From Pseudogemmobacter sp044142105 (lineage in GTDB: Bacteria > Pseudomonadota > Alphaproteobacteria > Rhodobacterales > Rhodobacteraceae): a DNA stretch of 64,000 nt. Under the pieces are notes generated by a model that made no database searches, was not told the origin of the DNA, and saw only the letters and a list, made by a program, of their open reading frames with translations. The translations under genes were made by a program, and so were the position numbers. This document shows positions 43,806-52,055 of this stretch, one piece after another (within the stretch, counting starts at the first letter, position 1; each line of letters begins with the position of its first letter). The stretch spans positions 62,001 through 126,000 of the forward strand of contig NZ_JBGTYM010000005.1 of the NCBI RefSeq assembly GCF_044142105.1. Direction: 5' to 3'.

Positions 43806-44596
43806 CCCGGCGTGAAGCGCAGGGACAGGCAGGACATGCCGCCATCAAGCTTCGCACATTCACTGTTGCCGATTTCGGTGACAGCATAGCCCGCATCGAC
43901 CAGACGGTCGCGGGTGCGCGGAAAGCCCGCGGGAAACAGGACCGCATCATTGAAGCGGATCGCATTGGCCGATGCCTCTTCGCCCTCGGCCACGGCAATC
44001 ACCCGGTAGCCCGCGAAACAGCCCGAGGCGGCCAGCCGGTCGGTCGACAGCACCGTGTCGGCATCCATCAGCGAACAATCGGTCTTGAAATGCAGGACGC
44101 CCGGCGGGGTGAAGACCTCGCGCAAGCTGTGACCCCAATCGGCGACGATCGCCGCCAGTTCGGCGATGCCGGCGGCGTTGGTGCGGGCTGAACGCCCGAC
44201 CAGAACTTCGCGCCCGGTCACAAGGATGTCGCCACCCTCGATGAAGCTTTCATGCCGCTCGATCCGGCGGACGGTCGTGTACAGATCTTCCAGCGTCGGC
44301 GCCATCTCGGCCGCCTCGCCCAGCCGCGACGGCGCGCCGGGACGCATGATCACCGCGCCCTGCGGCAGGCAGAGCGCGGTATCCTCGACAAAGACCGAAT
44401 CCGGGAAGGCGGACAGAGGCGGCAGCTCGATCACCGTGGCGCCAGTGGCGCGCAGGGCCGCGACATAAGCCGCGTGATGGGCCTGCATCACGGCAAGGTC
44501 GGGCGTGCCGGTATCGACGGCGCGCAGACCTGAGGTGATCGAGGCGGCGGGCTGGCGGGTCACCGCATGGGTGAAGCGGAAGGAAGCGTCGGTCAT
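43802..44596 (-). CDS. Dimethylarginine dimethylaminohydrolase-family amidinotransferase-fold enzyme
   Basis: A 264-residue guanidine-modifying enzyme. FPDSVFVEDTALCLP, HESFIEGGDILV, the catalytic histidine in GVLHFKTDCSLMD and the nucleophilic cysteine in DGGMSCLSLRF (Cys256) are the DDAH signature. It would hydrolyse methylated arginine to citrulline, although related bacterial enzymes use other guanidines. Start chosen at MTDASFRFTH for family length; the Shine-Dalgarno is weak. Overlaps the following gene by four bases. Confidence 0.88.
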   Translation of the reverse strand: MTDASFRFTHAVTRQPAASITSGLRAVDTGTPDLAVMQAHHAAYVAALRATGATVIELPPLSAFPDSVFVEDTALCLPQGAVIMRPGAPSRLGEAAEMAPTLEDLYTTVRRIERHESFIEGGDILVTGREVLVGRSARTNAAGIAELAAIVADWGHSLREVFTPPGVLHFKTDCSLMDADTVLSTDRLAASGCFAGYRVIAVAEGEEASANAIRFNDAVLFPAGFPRTRDRLVDAGYAVTEIGNSECAKLDGGMSCLSLRFTPG

Positions 44597-44644
44597 GCCG
44601 TCATCTGGCACGGGCGGCGGCGCCGGGGCAAGCCCCGGCAAGAA

Positions 44645-44677
44645 CCGCCCCCGGGCACATAGGCGGGGGGGGGGCGG
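44645..44677 (-). terminator. Porin 3' hairpin with a ten-base homopolymer
   Basis: CCGCCCCC (44645-44652) pairs with GGGGGCGG (44670-44677) just beyond the porin stop. The arm includes a run of ten G (44665-44674). There is no T-tract, so termination is uncertain, and the homopolymer is a spot where an assembly could miscount. Confidence 0.4.
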
Positions 44678-44683
44678 GCAGAC

Positions 44684-45640
44684 TCAGAACGAGAAGTTGT
44701 AGCCGACGTAGACGTTGGTCATCGTGTCGGAATTCTGATCGGTATCGGCCAGGCCCGCGCCGACATAGATGCCGTTCCACACGTCATACTCGGCGTTCAC
44801 GCCATAGATGGTGACATCCGCCGAGGGCCCGCCGATATCCGCGCTCAGCACGCCGACATCAGCCTTGAGCGTCAGCTTGTCGATCGGGCGGTAATAGCCC
44901 GACAGGGCAACCAGATCGGCCTGCAGGTTCAGCGGATCACCATTGGTGGGCGCCTCGGCATACATCAGCTGCGCGCCCCATCTGGCCTGATCGTAATTCG
45001 CCCGCGCCATCAGCGCCGTGTCGGAATAGCCCTCGACCGACACATGGTTCAGGCCCAGCGCGAAGGTGAAGTCGTTCATCTTGTAGCTGCCCGCCGCGCT
45101 CAGCACTTCGGCATCGAAAGGGCTGCCCAGAATGTTGTTGGCGCGGTGATAGGACACGGCGACCGAGATATTGTCGAAACTGCCGTCATAGCGCAGACCC
45201 ACCGTATCCCCCACGACGGTCTGGAAGAAGTCGGGCGTCGCGGTGAGGACGCCGCCGAACTCGGACACGAGATGCGAGCCCGCGATTTCCGGCAGGCGGA
45301 AATAGCTGCCCGTGGCCGCACGCGGGATACCGGCCGAGAACCGGCCATAGGCGGTGTCGTAGAACACGACCGGGAAAAGGCCCTGATCGCGCAGACCGAT
45401 GTCATCCAGATCGAATTCGCTGAAATCATAGCCCTTGAGGCCAAGCTCGAAGCCCAGACCCGTGCCGGCAATCCCCTTCAGCCCGACGGTCACATCGCCC
45501 GAGAAGAACTGCATGTCGCCGATCCCGTTGCCGAAATCCAGGCTTTCATACTGGATCGTGCCATGGGCGTAAAAATCCTGCGCCTGCGCGCTGCCCGCCG
45601 CGAGAATCGCTGCTGTGATGCTGTAGATGAAACGGTTCAT
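44684..45640 (-). CDS. Outer-membrane porin
   Basis: A 318-residue secreted beta-barrel protein. A signal peptide (MNRFIYSITAAILAAGSAQA) precedes QDFYAHGTIQYESLDFG, and alternating amphipathic strands follow to a C-terminal phenylalanine (VYVGYNFSF), the outer-membrane insertion signal. It resembles the Rhodobacteraceae porin family. The ATG is chosen because it begins the signal peptide. The 290-base gap upstream contains a TTGCC/GGCAA inverted repeat (45774-45787) and a repeated GGGCAACA, possible regulator sites. Confidence 0.85.
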   Translation of the reverse strand: MNRFIYSITAAILAAGSAQAQDFYAHGTIQYESLDFGNGIGDMQFFSGDVTVGLKGIAGTGLGFELGLKGYDFSEFDLDDIGLRDQGLFPVVFYDTAYGRFSAGIPRAATGSYFRLPEIAGSHLVSEFGGVLTATPDFFQTVVGDTVGLRYDGSFDNISVAVSYHRANNILGSPFDAEVLSAAGSYKMNDFTFALGLNHVSVEGYSDTALMARANYDQARWGAQLMYAEAPTNGDPLNLQADLVALSGYYRPIDKLTLKADVGVLSADIGGPSADVTIYGVNAEYDVWNGIYVGAGLADTDQNSDTMTNVYVGYNFSF

Positions 45641-45929
45641 TGCCTGTCTGCCCTGCGTTTTGGTTCTGGCCCCCAAACCCAGGCGGCCTTGCGCTGCGGT
45701 GCCCTGCTTCAGTGCCGCAAGCCTTCTCGTCGCGGGGAAATGCGGCCATCACAAGACGCGGAGATGGTTAAATTTGCCAACGGGCAACACTCTGCGGCGC
45801 ATGGGCAACATATTCAATTCATGGCTGTCCCTCGCCTCGCAGCACAGTGTGAAGTGGCGAGCCGAGCAATGAAAAAGAGCGGCAGAGGCAAAGCCCGTGC
45901 CGCCCAATTTCCAACATTCCCGAAGAGAA

Positions 45930-46013
45930 TGGTGGGTGACCCTGGAATCGAACCAGGCGTGGGTCGCCCCGGCGGAGTTACAGTCCGCTGCCGCACCTTG
46001 CAGCTCGTCACCC
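45930..46013 (-). tRNA. tRNA-Tyr (GTA)
   Basis: An 84-base gene with encoded CCA. The acceptor GGGTGAC pairs with GTCACCC, the T loop is TTCGATT, and the anticodon GTA (45981-45979) is in CTGTAA; a long variable arm is present as in all bacterial tRNA-Tyr. Confidence 0.97.
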
Positions 46014-46167
46014 GATGGGGGCGGGATGTAGCCAAGGGGGCGGGGGGCGTCAAGGGCTGTTTCTTCGCGCGAAGCCCGCCCCGGCCAAAGCGGAATTTGC
46101 AGCGGCGGGGCTTGCACGGGCGCGGGCTTTGCGCGCAAGGAAGAGCGAAGCGGAAAAGGGTTCAGCG

Positions 46168-46944
46168 ATGAAGAAACCGGCCTGGGTCGTCGAAAAGGAA
46201 CGCGGCAAGCGCGCCGAGGCGAAAGAGACCGTCTGGCTCTTTGGTCTCCATGCCGTGCGCGATGCGCTGGTGAACCCGGCGCGCGAGAAATTCCGTCTGA
46301 TCGTGACGCCCAACGCGCTGGACAAGATCGCCGAGGCCGTGGCCATGGCGGGCCTCGAACCCGAAGTCATGGACCCGCGCAAATTCACCGCCCCGATCGA
46401 CGAAGGCTCGGTCCATCAGGGCGCGGCGCTGGAAGTGCGCCCGCTGAACTGGGGCAAGATGATCGACGTGGCAGTGGCGGGTGCAGGCGCGCCGCTGGTC
46501 GTGCTGCTGGACCGCGTGACCGATCCGCATAATGTTGGTGCTATCCTGCGCAGCGCCGAGGTCTTCGGCGCAAGGGCGGTGATCGCGCCGCGCCACCATT
46601 CCGCCCCCGAGACCGGGGCGCTGGCCAAGACCGCCAGCGGCGCGCTGGAGCGACAGCCCTATCTGCGCGTCACCAATCTCGCCGAGGCGATGGAAGAGCT
46701 GAAGGATGCCGGCTATTTCCTGATCGGTCTGGATGGCGAGGCAGGTGAGACCTTGTCGGGCGCTCTGGGCCAGGCGGGAACGCGACCGGTCGGCCTCGTC
46801 CTGGGCGCGGAAGGACCGGGCCTGCGCGAGCGCACGCGGACAACCTGCGATCTCCTGGCCCGCATCCCCTATCTGGGCGCCTTTGGCAGCCTGAACGTCT
46901 CGAATGCGGCGGCGGTCTCGCTCTACGCTGCTGCGAACCGCTGA
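46168..46944 (+). CDS. rlmB: 23S rRNA (guanosine-2'-O-)-methyltransferase, TrmH/RlmB type
   Basis: A 258-residue SpoU-family enzyme with an N-terminal substrate-binding domain (VWLFGLHAVRDALVNPAREKF) and the SPOUT catalytic domain: LLDRVTDPHNVGAILRSAE (motif 1), GLVLGAEGPGLRERT (motif 2) and IPYLGAFGSLNVSNAAAVSLY (motif 3). It would methylate a ribose in 23S rRNA; RlmB (G2251) is the closest by build. The ATG with AAGGG upstream begins MKKPAWVVEKERGK. Confidence 0.93.
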   Translation: MKKPAWVVEKERGKRAEAKETVWLFGLHAVRDALVNPAREKFRLIVTPNALDKIAEAVAMAGLEPEVMDPRKFTAPIDEGSVHQGAALEVRPLNWGKMIDVAVAGAGAPLVVLLDRVTDPHNVGAILRSAEVFGARAVIAPRHHSAPETGALAKTASGALERQPYLRVTNLAEAMEELKDAGYFLIGLDGEAGETLSGALGQAGTRPVGLVLGAEGPGLRERTRTTCDLLARIPYLGAFGSLNVSNAAAVSLYAAANR

Positions 46945-47066
46945 CGGCACAGATCACGAATGCGCGACAGCACTTTTAATCGCGCCCTGGGGTTTCCATG
47001 TCACAGAGCAGAGGTACGGGACCCGGAACCCCCGTCCTTGATTCACTGTCCCTCGTTCCGCGACTT

Positions 47067-47098
47067 GGCGCCCGGCCGCAAGGTACGGGCGCCTTTTT
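47067..47098 (+). terminator. Strong terminator just before the CoA-binding gene
   Basis: GGCGCCCG (47067-47074) pairs with CGGGCGCC (47086-47093) and is followed by TTTTT (47094-47098), a textbook intrinsic terminator. It ends 15 bases before the next start codon, with that gene's Shine-Dalgarno (TGGAG) immediately after. It could end rlmB transcription or act as an attenuator. Confidence 0.8.
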
Positions 47099-47113
47099 CA
47101 TCTGGAGTTTCCC

Positions 47114-47539
47114 ATGCCCGGACATGATGACGAAAGCCTGCGCAGCCTCTTGCGCCGTGTGGAGCGGATCGCCGTGGTCGGCTGGTCGCCCAAGCCGGAC
47201 CGGCCCAGCCACGGCGTCGCGGCTTTCCTTCGGCGCCAGGGCTATCAGGTCATCGCGGTGAACCCCGGACAGGCCGGGCAGGCCGCACTTGGCGGCGTGG
47301 TGCGGGCCTCTCTGGCCGAGGTGATGGAAAAGGACGGCCCCATCGACATGGTCGATATCTTCCGCCGCAGCGAAGAAGCGGGCGGCGTGGTCGATCAGGC
47401 GATTGCCATCGGCGCCAAGGGCGTCTGGATGCAGCTGGGCGTGATCGACGAAAAGGCGGCGGCACGGGCCGAGGCGGCGGGGCTTTGGGCGGTGATGAAC
47501 CGCTGCCCAGCCATCGAGGTCCCGCGTCTGGGCCTTTGA
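47114..47539 (+). CDS. CoA-binding (YccU-like) protein
   Basis: A 141-residue Rossmann-fold protein of the CoA-binding family: RVERIAVVGWSPKPDRPSHGVAAFL, GYQVIAVNPGQAG, and the late motif WMQLGVIDEKAAARAEAAGL then NRCPAIEVPRL. These proteins bind CoA and may act in thiol metabolism; the reaction is unknown. It stands 183 bases ahead of metY, with a GGCCGA/TCGGCC hairpin at 47541-47556 between. Confidence 0.88.
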   Translation: MPGHDDESLRSLLRRVERIAVVGWSPKPDRPSHGVAAFLRRQGYQVIAVNPGQAGQAALGGVVRASLAEVMEKDGPIDMVDIFRRSEEAGGVVDQAIAIGAKGVWMQLGVIDEKAAARAEAAGLWAVMNRCPAIEVPRLGL

Positions 47540-47722
47540 AGGCCGATCTTTCGGCCAAAGGTCGCGCGCACCGGGCGTGCAGGACATCCCTGCCCCGCCT
47601 GGTGCGGAGATGAAAAAACCGCATAATCCTGCTGAGAAACTCGATCGGCCGCGACCCCGCCGCCCATTGCCCGACACGCGGTCCCGGCCTACCCTCCGCG
47701 GCAATGAACACGGGAGAATCCG

Positions 47723-49012
47723 ATGACCGAAAGACAACTTGGCTTTGACACGCTGGCCATCCATGCTGGCACCGCGCCCGACCCCGCCACCGGCGCGCGG
47801 CAGGTGCCGATCTACCAGACCACCGCCTATGTCTTCCGCGATGCCGATCACGCCGCCAAGCTCTTCAACCTGCAAGAGATCGGCTATATCTATTCGCGGC
47901 TGACCAACCCGACGGTTTCGGCGCTTGCCGACCGTGTGGCGGCGCTGGAAGGCGCGGCAGGCGGGATCGCCTGCTCTTCGGGCCATGCGGCGCAGATCAT
48001 GGCGCTGTTCCCGTTGATGGGACCGGGCAAGAATGTCGTCGCTTCGACACGGCTTTACGGCGGCACGCTGACCCAGTTCAGCCAGACGATCAAGCGTTTC
48101 GGCTGGGAGGCGAAATTCGTCGACACTGACGATCTGAACGCCGTCGAGGCCGCCATCGACGACAATACCCGCGCCGTCTTCTGCGAAACCATCGCCAATC
48201 CGGGCGGCTATATCAGCGACATCCCGGCGCTGGCGCGCATCGCCGATCTGAAAGGCGTGCCGCTGATCGTCGACAACACCACCGCCACGCCCTGGCTGTG
48301 CAAGCCGATGGAGATGGGCGCGACCATCGTGGTCCATTCGGCCACCAAATATCTTACCGGCAATGGCACCGTCACCGGCGGCATCGTGCTGGACAGCGGC
48401 AAGTTCAACTGGTCGGCCAGCGACAAGTTCCCCTCGCTGTCGCAACCGGAACCCGCCTATCACGGCCTCGTCTTCCACCCCACGCTGGGCGGCATGGCTT
48501 TCACCTTCCATTCCATTGCTGTCGGCCTGCGCGATCTGGGCATGACGATGAACCCGCAGGGCGCGCATTATACGCTCATGGGAATCGAGACGCTGGGCCT
48601 GCGCATGGCCAAGCATGTCGAGAATGCGCAGATCGTCGCGGAATGGCTGGAACAGGATCCGCGCGTCGAGACCGTGACCTATGCCGGCCTGAAATCCTCG
48701 CCCTGGCATGGCCGGGCCAAGGCGTTGCTGCCCAAGGGCGCGGGTGCGCTGTTCACCTTTGCGCTGAAGGGCGGCTATGACGCCTGCGTCAAGCTGATCG
48801 ACAATGTGAAGCTGTTCAGCCATGTCGCCAATCTGGGCGACACGCGCAGCCTCATCATCCACTCGGCCTCAACTACCCACCGTCAGTTGACCGAGGCGCA
48901 ACAGGTCAAGGCCGGCGCCGCGCCGAATGTGGTGCGCCTGTCGATCGGGATCGAGGACCCCGCCGACATCATTGCCGATCTGGATCAGGCCATCGCCAAG
49001 GCCACGGCCTGA
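47723..49012 (+). CDS. metY: O-acetylhomoserine sulfhydrylase (aminocarboxypropyltransferase)
   Basis: A PLP enzyme of the Cys/Met metabolism family that makes homocysteine from O-acetylhomoserine and sulfide. The 429-residue length is that of MetY rather than shorter MetZ. FDTLAIHAGTAPDPATGARQVPIYQTTAY is typical, the PLP lysine is in HSATKYLTGNGTVTGG, and SLGDTRSL appears here as ANLGDTRSLIIHSASTTHRQL. AGAA/GGGAG precedes the ATG. Confidence 0.93.
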   Translation: MTERQLGFDTLAIHAGTAPDPATGARQVPIYQTTAYVFRDADHAAKLFNLQEIGYIYSRLTNPTVSALADRVAALEGAAGGIACSSGHAAQIMALFPLMGPGKNVVASTRLYGGTLTQFSQTIKRFGWEAKFVDTDDLNAVEAAIDDNTRAVFCETIANPGGYISDIPALARIADLKGVPLIVDNTTATPWLCKPMEMGATIVVHSATKYLTGNGTVTGGIVLDSGKFNWSASDKFPSLSQPEPAYHGLVFHPTLGGMAFTFHSIAVGLRDLGMTMNPQGAHYTLMGIETLGLRMAKHVENAQIVAEWLEQDPRVETVTYAGLKSSPWHGRAKALLPKGAGALFTFALKGGYDACVKLIDNVKLFSHVANLGDTRSLIIHSASTTHRQLTEAQQVKAGAAPNVVRLSIGIEDPADIIADLDQAIAKATA

Positions 49013-49039
49013 CAGGTTTTCGGCGCTGCCGGATCGCTG

Positions 49040-49843
49040 TCAGAACAGCGGCGGCGCCGGAAACATCCCCTTGGGCAGGGGCGCGAGCCAGGCGATCTGC
49101 CAGCGCGCCCCTGCCTCCTGCGGGCCGCCCCAGGTGATCGCAAGGCTGAGAATGCGGCACAGGGCCGGGTCCGGCGCCTTGGCCGCACAATCCTTGGCCG
49201 CGGCATCGGCAGCCAGCGCCAAAAGCGCCTCGGGCGTCGCGACCTCGGCCTGGTCCAGGGGCAAGGCGCCATATCCGGTGTAGAGGACCTGCGTGGTCAG
49301 GTCGGGCAAAGCGCCGCGCGGCAGTTCGGAATAGGCCAGGCTGGCCGAAAACTCTGCCGTGCCCGACGCCTCGTCATAACTGCCCTCGACGACCCGGGAG
49401 CGGTCGGGCGCGCAATCGCTGGCCCAGCGCTGCGTCAACTCGGCACAAAATCCCTTCATCAAGGCGCTGGCCCGGATATCGGCGAAGACCTCGCGATAGG
49501 CCGGCTCGGGCAAGGCGTCACCTTGGCCCAACAGCGCCGTGATCGGGGCGCGGAACCGGGCGTCCACGGTGCGGCTCTCGGCAAAGCGATCCTGTCGCAG
49601 ATAGGCATTCACCGTATCGCGGTCGACCAGGCTTCCGCCGGGCGAGATCAGCCAGTTCTGTTGCGGCAGCGCGGGTTTCTGCGCCGCAGGCTCGGCTTCT
49701 GGCCCTGCGGCCTCTGGGGCCTGGACCGCGGCAAATTGCAATGCCGTCACCGGAAGGCCCTGCCAGTATTGCCAGCCCATCGCGCCAGCCGAGAGGAGAA
49801 TGAGCGCGATGCCCAGGAAAAGGACGATGCGGACGATCATCAC
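49040..49843 (-). CDS. Hypothetical membrane-anchored protein
   Basis: A 267-residue protein with one N-terminal membrane helix (IVRIVLFLGIALILLSAGAM) and a periplasmic domain; cysteines at FCAELTQRWASDC and DCAAKAPDPALC suggest disulfides. No family recognised. Its start overlaps the preceding gene's stop by four bases, so the two hypotheticals form one unit and may work together. Confidence 0.7.
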   Translation of the reverse strand: MMIVRIVLFLGIALILLSAGAMGWQYWQGLPVTALQFAAVQAPEAAGPEAEPAAQKPALPQQNWLISPGGSLVDRDTVNAYLRQDRFAESRTVDARFRAPITALLGQGDALPEPAYREVFADIRASALMKGFCAELTQRWASDCAPDRSRVVEGSYDEASGTAEFSASLAYSELPRGALPDLTTQVLYTGYGALPLDQAEVATPEALLALAADAAAKDCAAKAPDPALCRILSLAITWGGPQEAGARWQIAWLAPLPKGMFPAPPLF

Positions 49844-51018
49844 CAGGCCACCCCTTGCCGCAGGTTTTGCAGGTCTCCCCAGGCGAAAGCCGTCGCCATT
49901 GCCTTGACGCGGGCGTCAAAGCTCTGCTCAGGGTCCTGCCCTTCGAATTCGACGTAGCGATCCATCGTCACCCGCAACAGCGCACCATCGACGGATGCGT
50001 AGACCGCCCGCCCCTCGGGCGCGGCCGGAACCCCGCCCGCCACCGCAACCGTGCCGCTGTCCCAGCCCCCCGCCAGGCTTTCCTTGGCACCGACGCCGAA
50101 GGCCTGGCGGAAGGTTGCCTCCCAGGCGGCCTCAAGCTCGGCGAAATGGCGTTTCTTCTCTTCGGCCTCATCGCTGCGGATCGCCCCCGAAGCGACGGAT
50201 TGGTAGAAAAGATGGCCCGGGTTCAGGGCATAGAAGGGGGTGAAGCCACAGTCCGCCGCCTTGGCCCCGCGCATCGCCTCGACCGGCACTTCGGCGGGCA
50301 GATTGGCGACGCCAAGCTGGTCGCCGCCGATCAACACCACGCGATCCAGACGCGCACCGGGGGCGAGATGGATGTTGAAGACGCGCGATTGCGGGCCGGA
50401 TTCAAGCACCAGATAGACCGGAGACGAGGTTTCCGTGACCACAATGTCATAGGATTGGTAGCGCAGCTCCGACAGGCTGGATTTGTGCAATCCGCCGCCG
50501 CTGCGATAGACATTGACCAGGACCTGCATCGCCGCAGCCAGGTCGGCATCGCCATAAGTGGCAAGGCCAAGATCCATGCCGCTGTCGCCACTGATCCGGG
50601 CGTGACCCACGACCGACCCCGGCGCGGGCGGGGTGAAGGCGCAGCCTGCAACCTCTTCCAGTCCTTGCACATCGGCCGGCTTCGCGGATTTGAGCCGGGT
50701 CGTCTGGGTGGTCAGCACATCCGAGATGAAGGCGGCACCGCCGCCCGGCAGGGCCGCGATCTTGTCATCCGCCCGCCAGCCGCTGCTGACATCCTGCAAG
50801 TGCTCCAGCGGATCGCCGCCGTTCGCCGAACCTGCCCCACCGCCCCCCGAGCTGATCAGGGTGGCATTGCCCATTTCGTCCAGCCAGGACACGGCCGCGT
50901 CGGGCAGGACATTCTCAAAGACCTTCGGCCCGCCGCCGACCACAAGGGCCACGACGGTCAACGAGATCACCCCCGCCACCACCATGCTTACCGGACCACG
51001 CACCATCGGCAATCTCAT
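49840..51018 (-). CDS. Hypothetical membrane-anchored protein
   Basis: A 392-residue protein with an N-terminal helix (MVVAGVISLTVVALVVGGG), a Gly/Ser-rich linker, and a domain with SYDIVVTETSSPVYLVLESG and NIHLAPGARLDRVVLIGG; I do not recognise a family. The ATG at 51018 is chosen, but an ATG eight codons upstream or one four codons downstream is possible, since AAAGG lies directly before 51018. Coupled to the next hypothetical by a four-base overlap. Confidence 0.65.
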   Translation of the reverse strand: MRLPMVRGPVSMVVAGVISLTVVALVVGGGPKVFENVLPDAAVSWLDEMGNATLISSGGGGAGSANGGDPLEHLQDVSSGWRADDKIAALPGGGAAFISDVLTTQTTRLKSAKPADVQGLEEVAGCAFTPPAPGSVVGHARISGDSGMDLGLATYGDADLAAAMQVLVNVYRSGGGLHKSSLSELRYQSYDIVVTETSSPVYLVLESGPQSRVFNIHLAPGARLDRVVLIGGDQLGVANLPAEVPVEAMRGAKAADCGFTPFYALNPGHLFYQSVASGAIRSDEAEEKKRHFAELEAAWEATFRQAFGVGAKESLAGGWDSGTVAVAGGVPAAPEGRAVYASVDGALLRVTMDRYVEFEGQDPEQSFDARVKAMATAFAWGDLQNLRQGVAW

Positions 51019-51161
51019 CCTTTCCAGACCTGCGCCTCTCAACTAGGGGGCGATTGGGGCGGAAAGGTGCCGGAAAGACGAAAGCTGCAAGGAATTCGGG
51101 GCCAGGGTTGCCCCCGGCCCCGCTTCTTGCAGCCATCACGGCGGGTTGCCCGCCACGCCAG

Positions 51162-51884
51162 TTATTCGGCGAGTTGCCAGACCATGGTGACCGAGGCCGA
51201 ATAGCCGATCTCGCCCCCCGCCACCGGCGCTGCGCCCGAGTCGGCCGCCGCACGATACATCGGCTGCGGGTCCATCACGGTGCCGCCCTCGGTGATCGAC
51301 ACGATCGGGCCCAGCTTGGCCCCCGCCGCCTCGGCAATCAGCGCGGCCTTGGCCTTGGCATCCGCAACCGCCTCCTTGCGGGCCTCATCCATGGCGGGCT
51401 TGGGCTCTGCCAGGCCGAAGGTCAGCCCGTTCAGCGTATTGGCGCCATCGCTCACCGAGGCATCCAGAACCGATCCCAGCCCGTCCAGTGCGCGCACCCG
51501 CACCGTCAGCATATTGGTCGCGGTATAGCCAGAGATCTTCGGCCCGCCCGAGGACGAGCTGTCATAGCCGGTCCAATTCGGATTGACCGACAGACCCGAG
51601 GTCTGGAGGTCACGCGCAGCGACCCCTGCCTCGGTCAGCCGTTTCATCACCGCCTGCATCGCAGTGCTGTTTCCGGCCAGGGCCTCGGCCGCACTGTCGC
51701 CGACCGTCGTGACACCGATCTGGATCGTGGCCAGGTCAGGCGCGGCCTCGACACTGCCCTCGCCGGTCACCGTGATTGTCGGGAAAGCCGGGGTCTCGGC
51801 CCAGGCGGGCAGCGCCGTGGCCAGGCAGGCCGCGGCCAGCGCCGCCACCGGCAGGAAACGAAGGGTCGAAGGGATCGCACGCAT
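51162..51884 (-). CDS. SIMPL-domain (DUF541) secreted protein
   Basis: A 240-residue protein with a signal peptide (FLPVAALAAACLATALPAWA) and the SIMPL/DUF541 domain: ITVTGEGSVEAAPDLATIQIGV, RLTEAGVAARDLQTSGLSV and DAKAKAALIAEAAGAKLG. These periplasmic or outer-membrane proteins are of unclear function; a relative is linked to oxidative stress. AAGGAG is eight bases from the ATG. Divergent from the PilP-like gene. Confidence 0.9.
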   Translation of the reverse strand: MRAIPSTLRFLPVAALAAACLATALPAWAETPAFPTITVTGEGSVEAAPDLATIQIGVTTVGDSAAEALAGNSTAMQAVMKRLTEAGVAARDLQTSGLSVNPNWTGYDSSSSGGPKISGYTATNMLTVRVRALDGLGSVLDASVSDGANTLNGLTFGLAEPKPAMDEARKEAVADAKAKAALIAEAAGAKLGPIVSITEGGTVMDPQPMYRAAADSGAAPVAGGEIGYSASVTMVWQLAE

Positions 51885-52055
51885 GGTCTGCTCCTTTTTG
51901 TGCTGACAGTTTTCGCATGTGTGACGCACGCCGCACAGGCTTCCTTGGCGCTTCACGGGTGTTTTTCTTTCTTTCGGCAGATTTCTGCTTTAGGAAGGCG
52001 CCACCCCGGCCGGGCGCGTTTCCGCGTCCCGTTTCAATGTGCTAGACCCGACCGC

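Noticed and set aside
47540..47722. SAM-II or other methionine riboswitch before metY
   Set aside because: Apart from one small GGCCGA/TCGGCC hairpin, no conserved riboswitch core could be recognised by eye.
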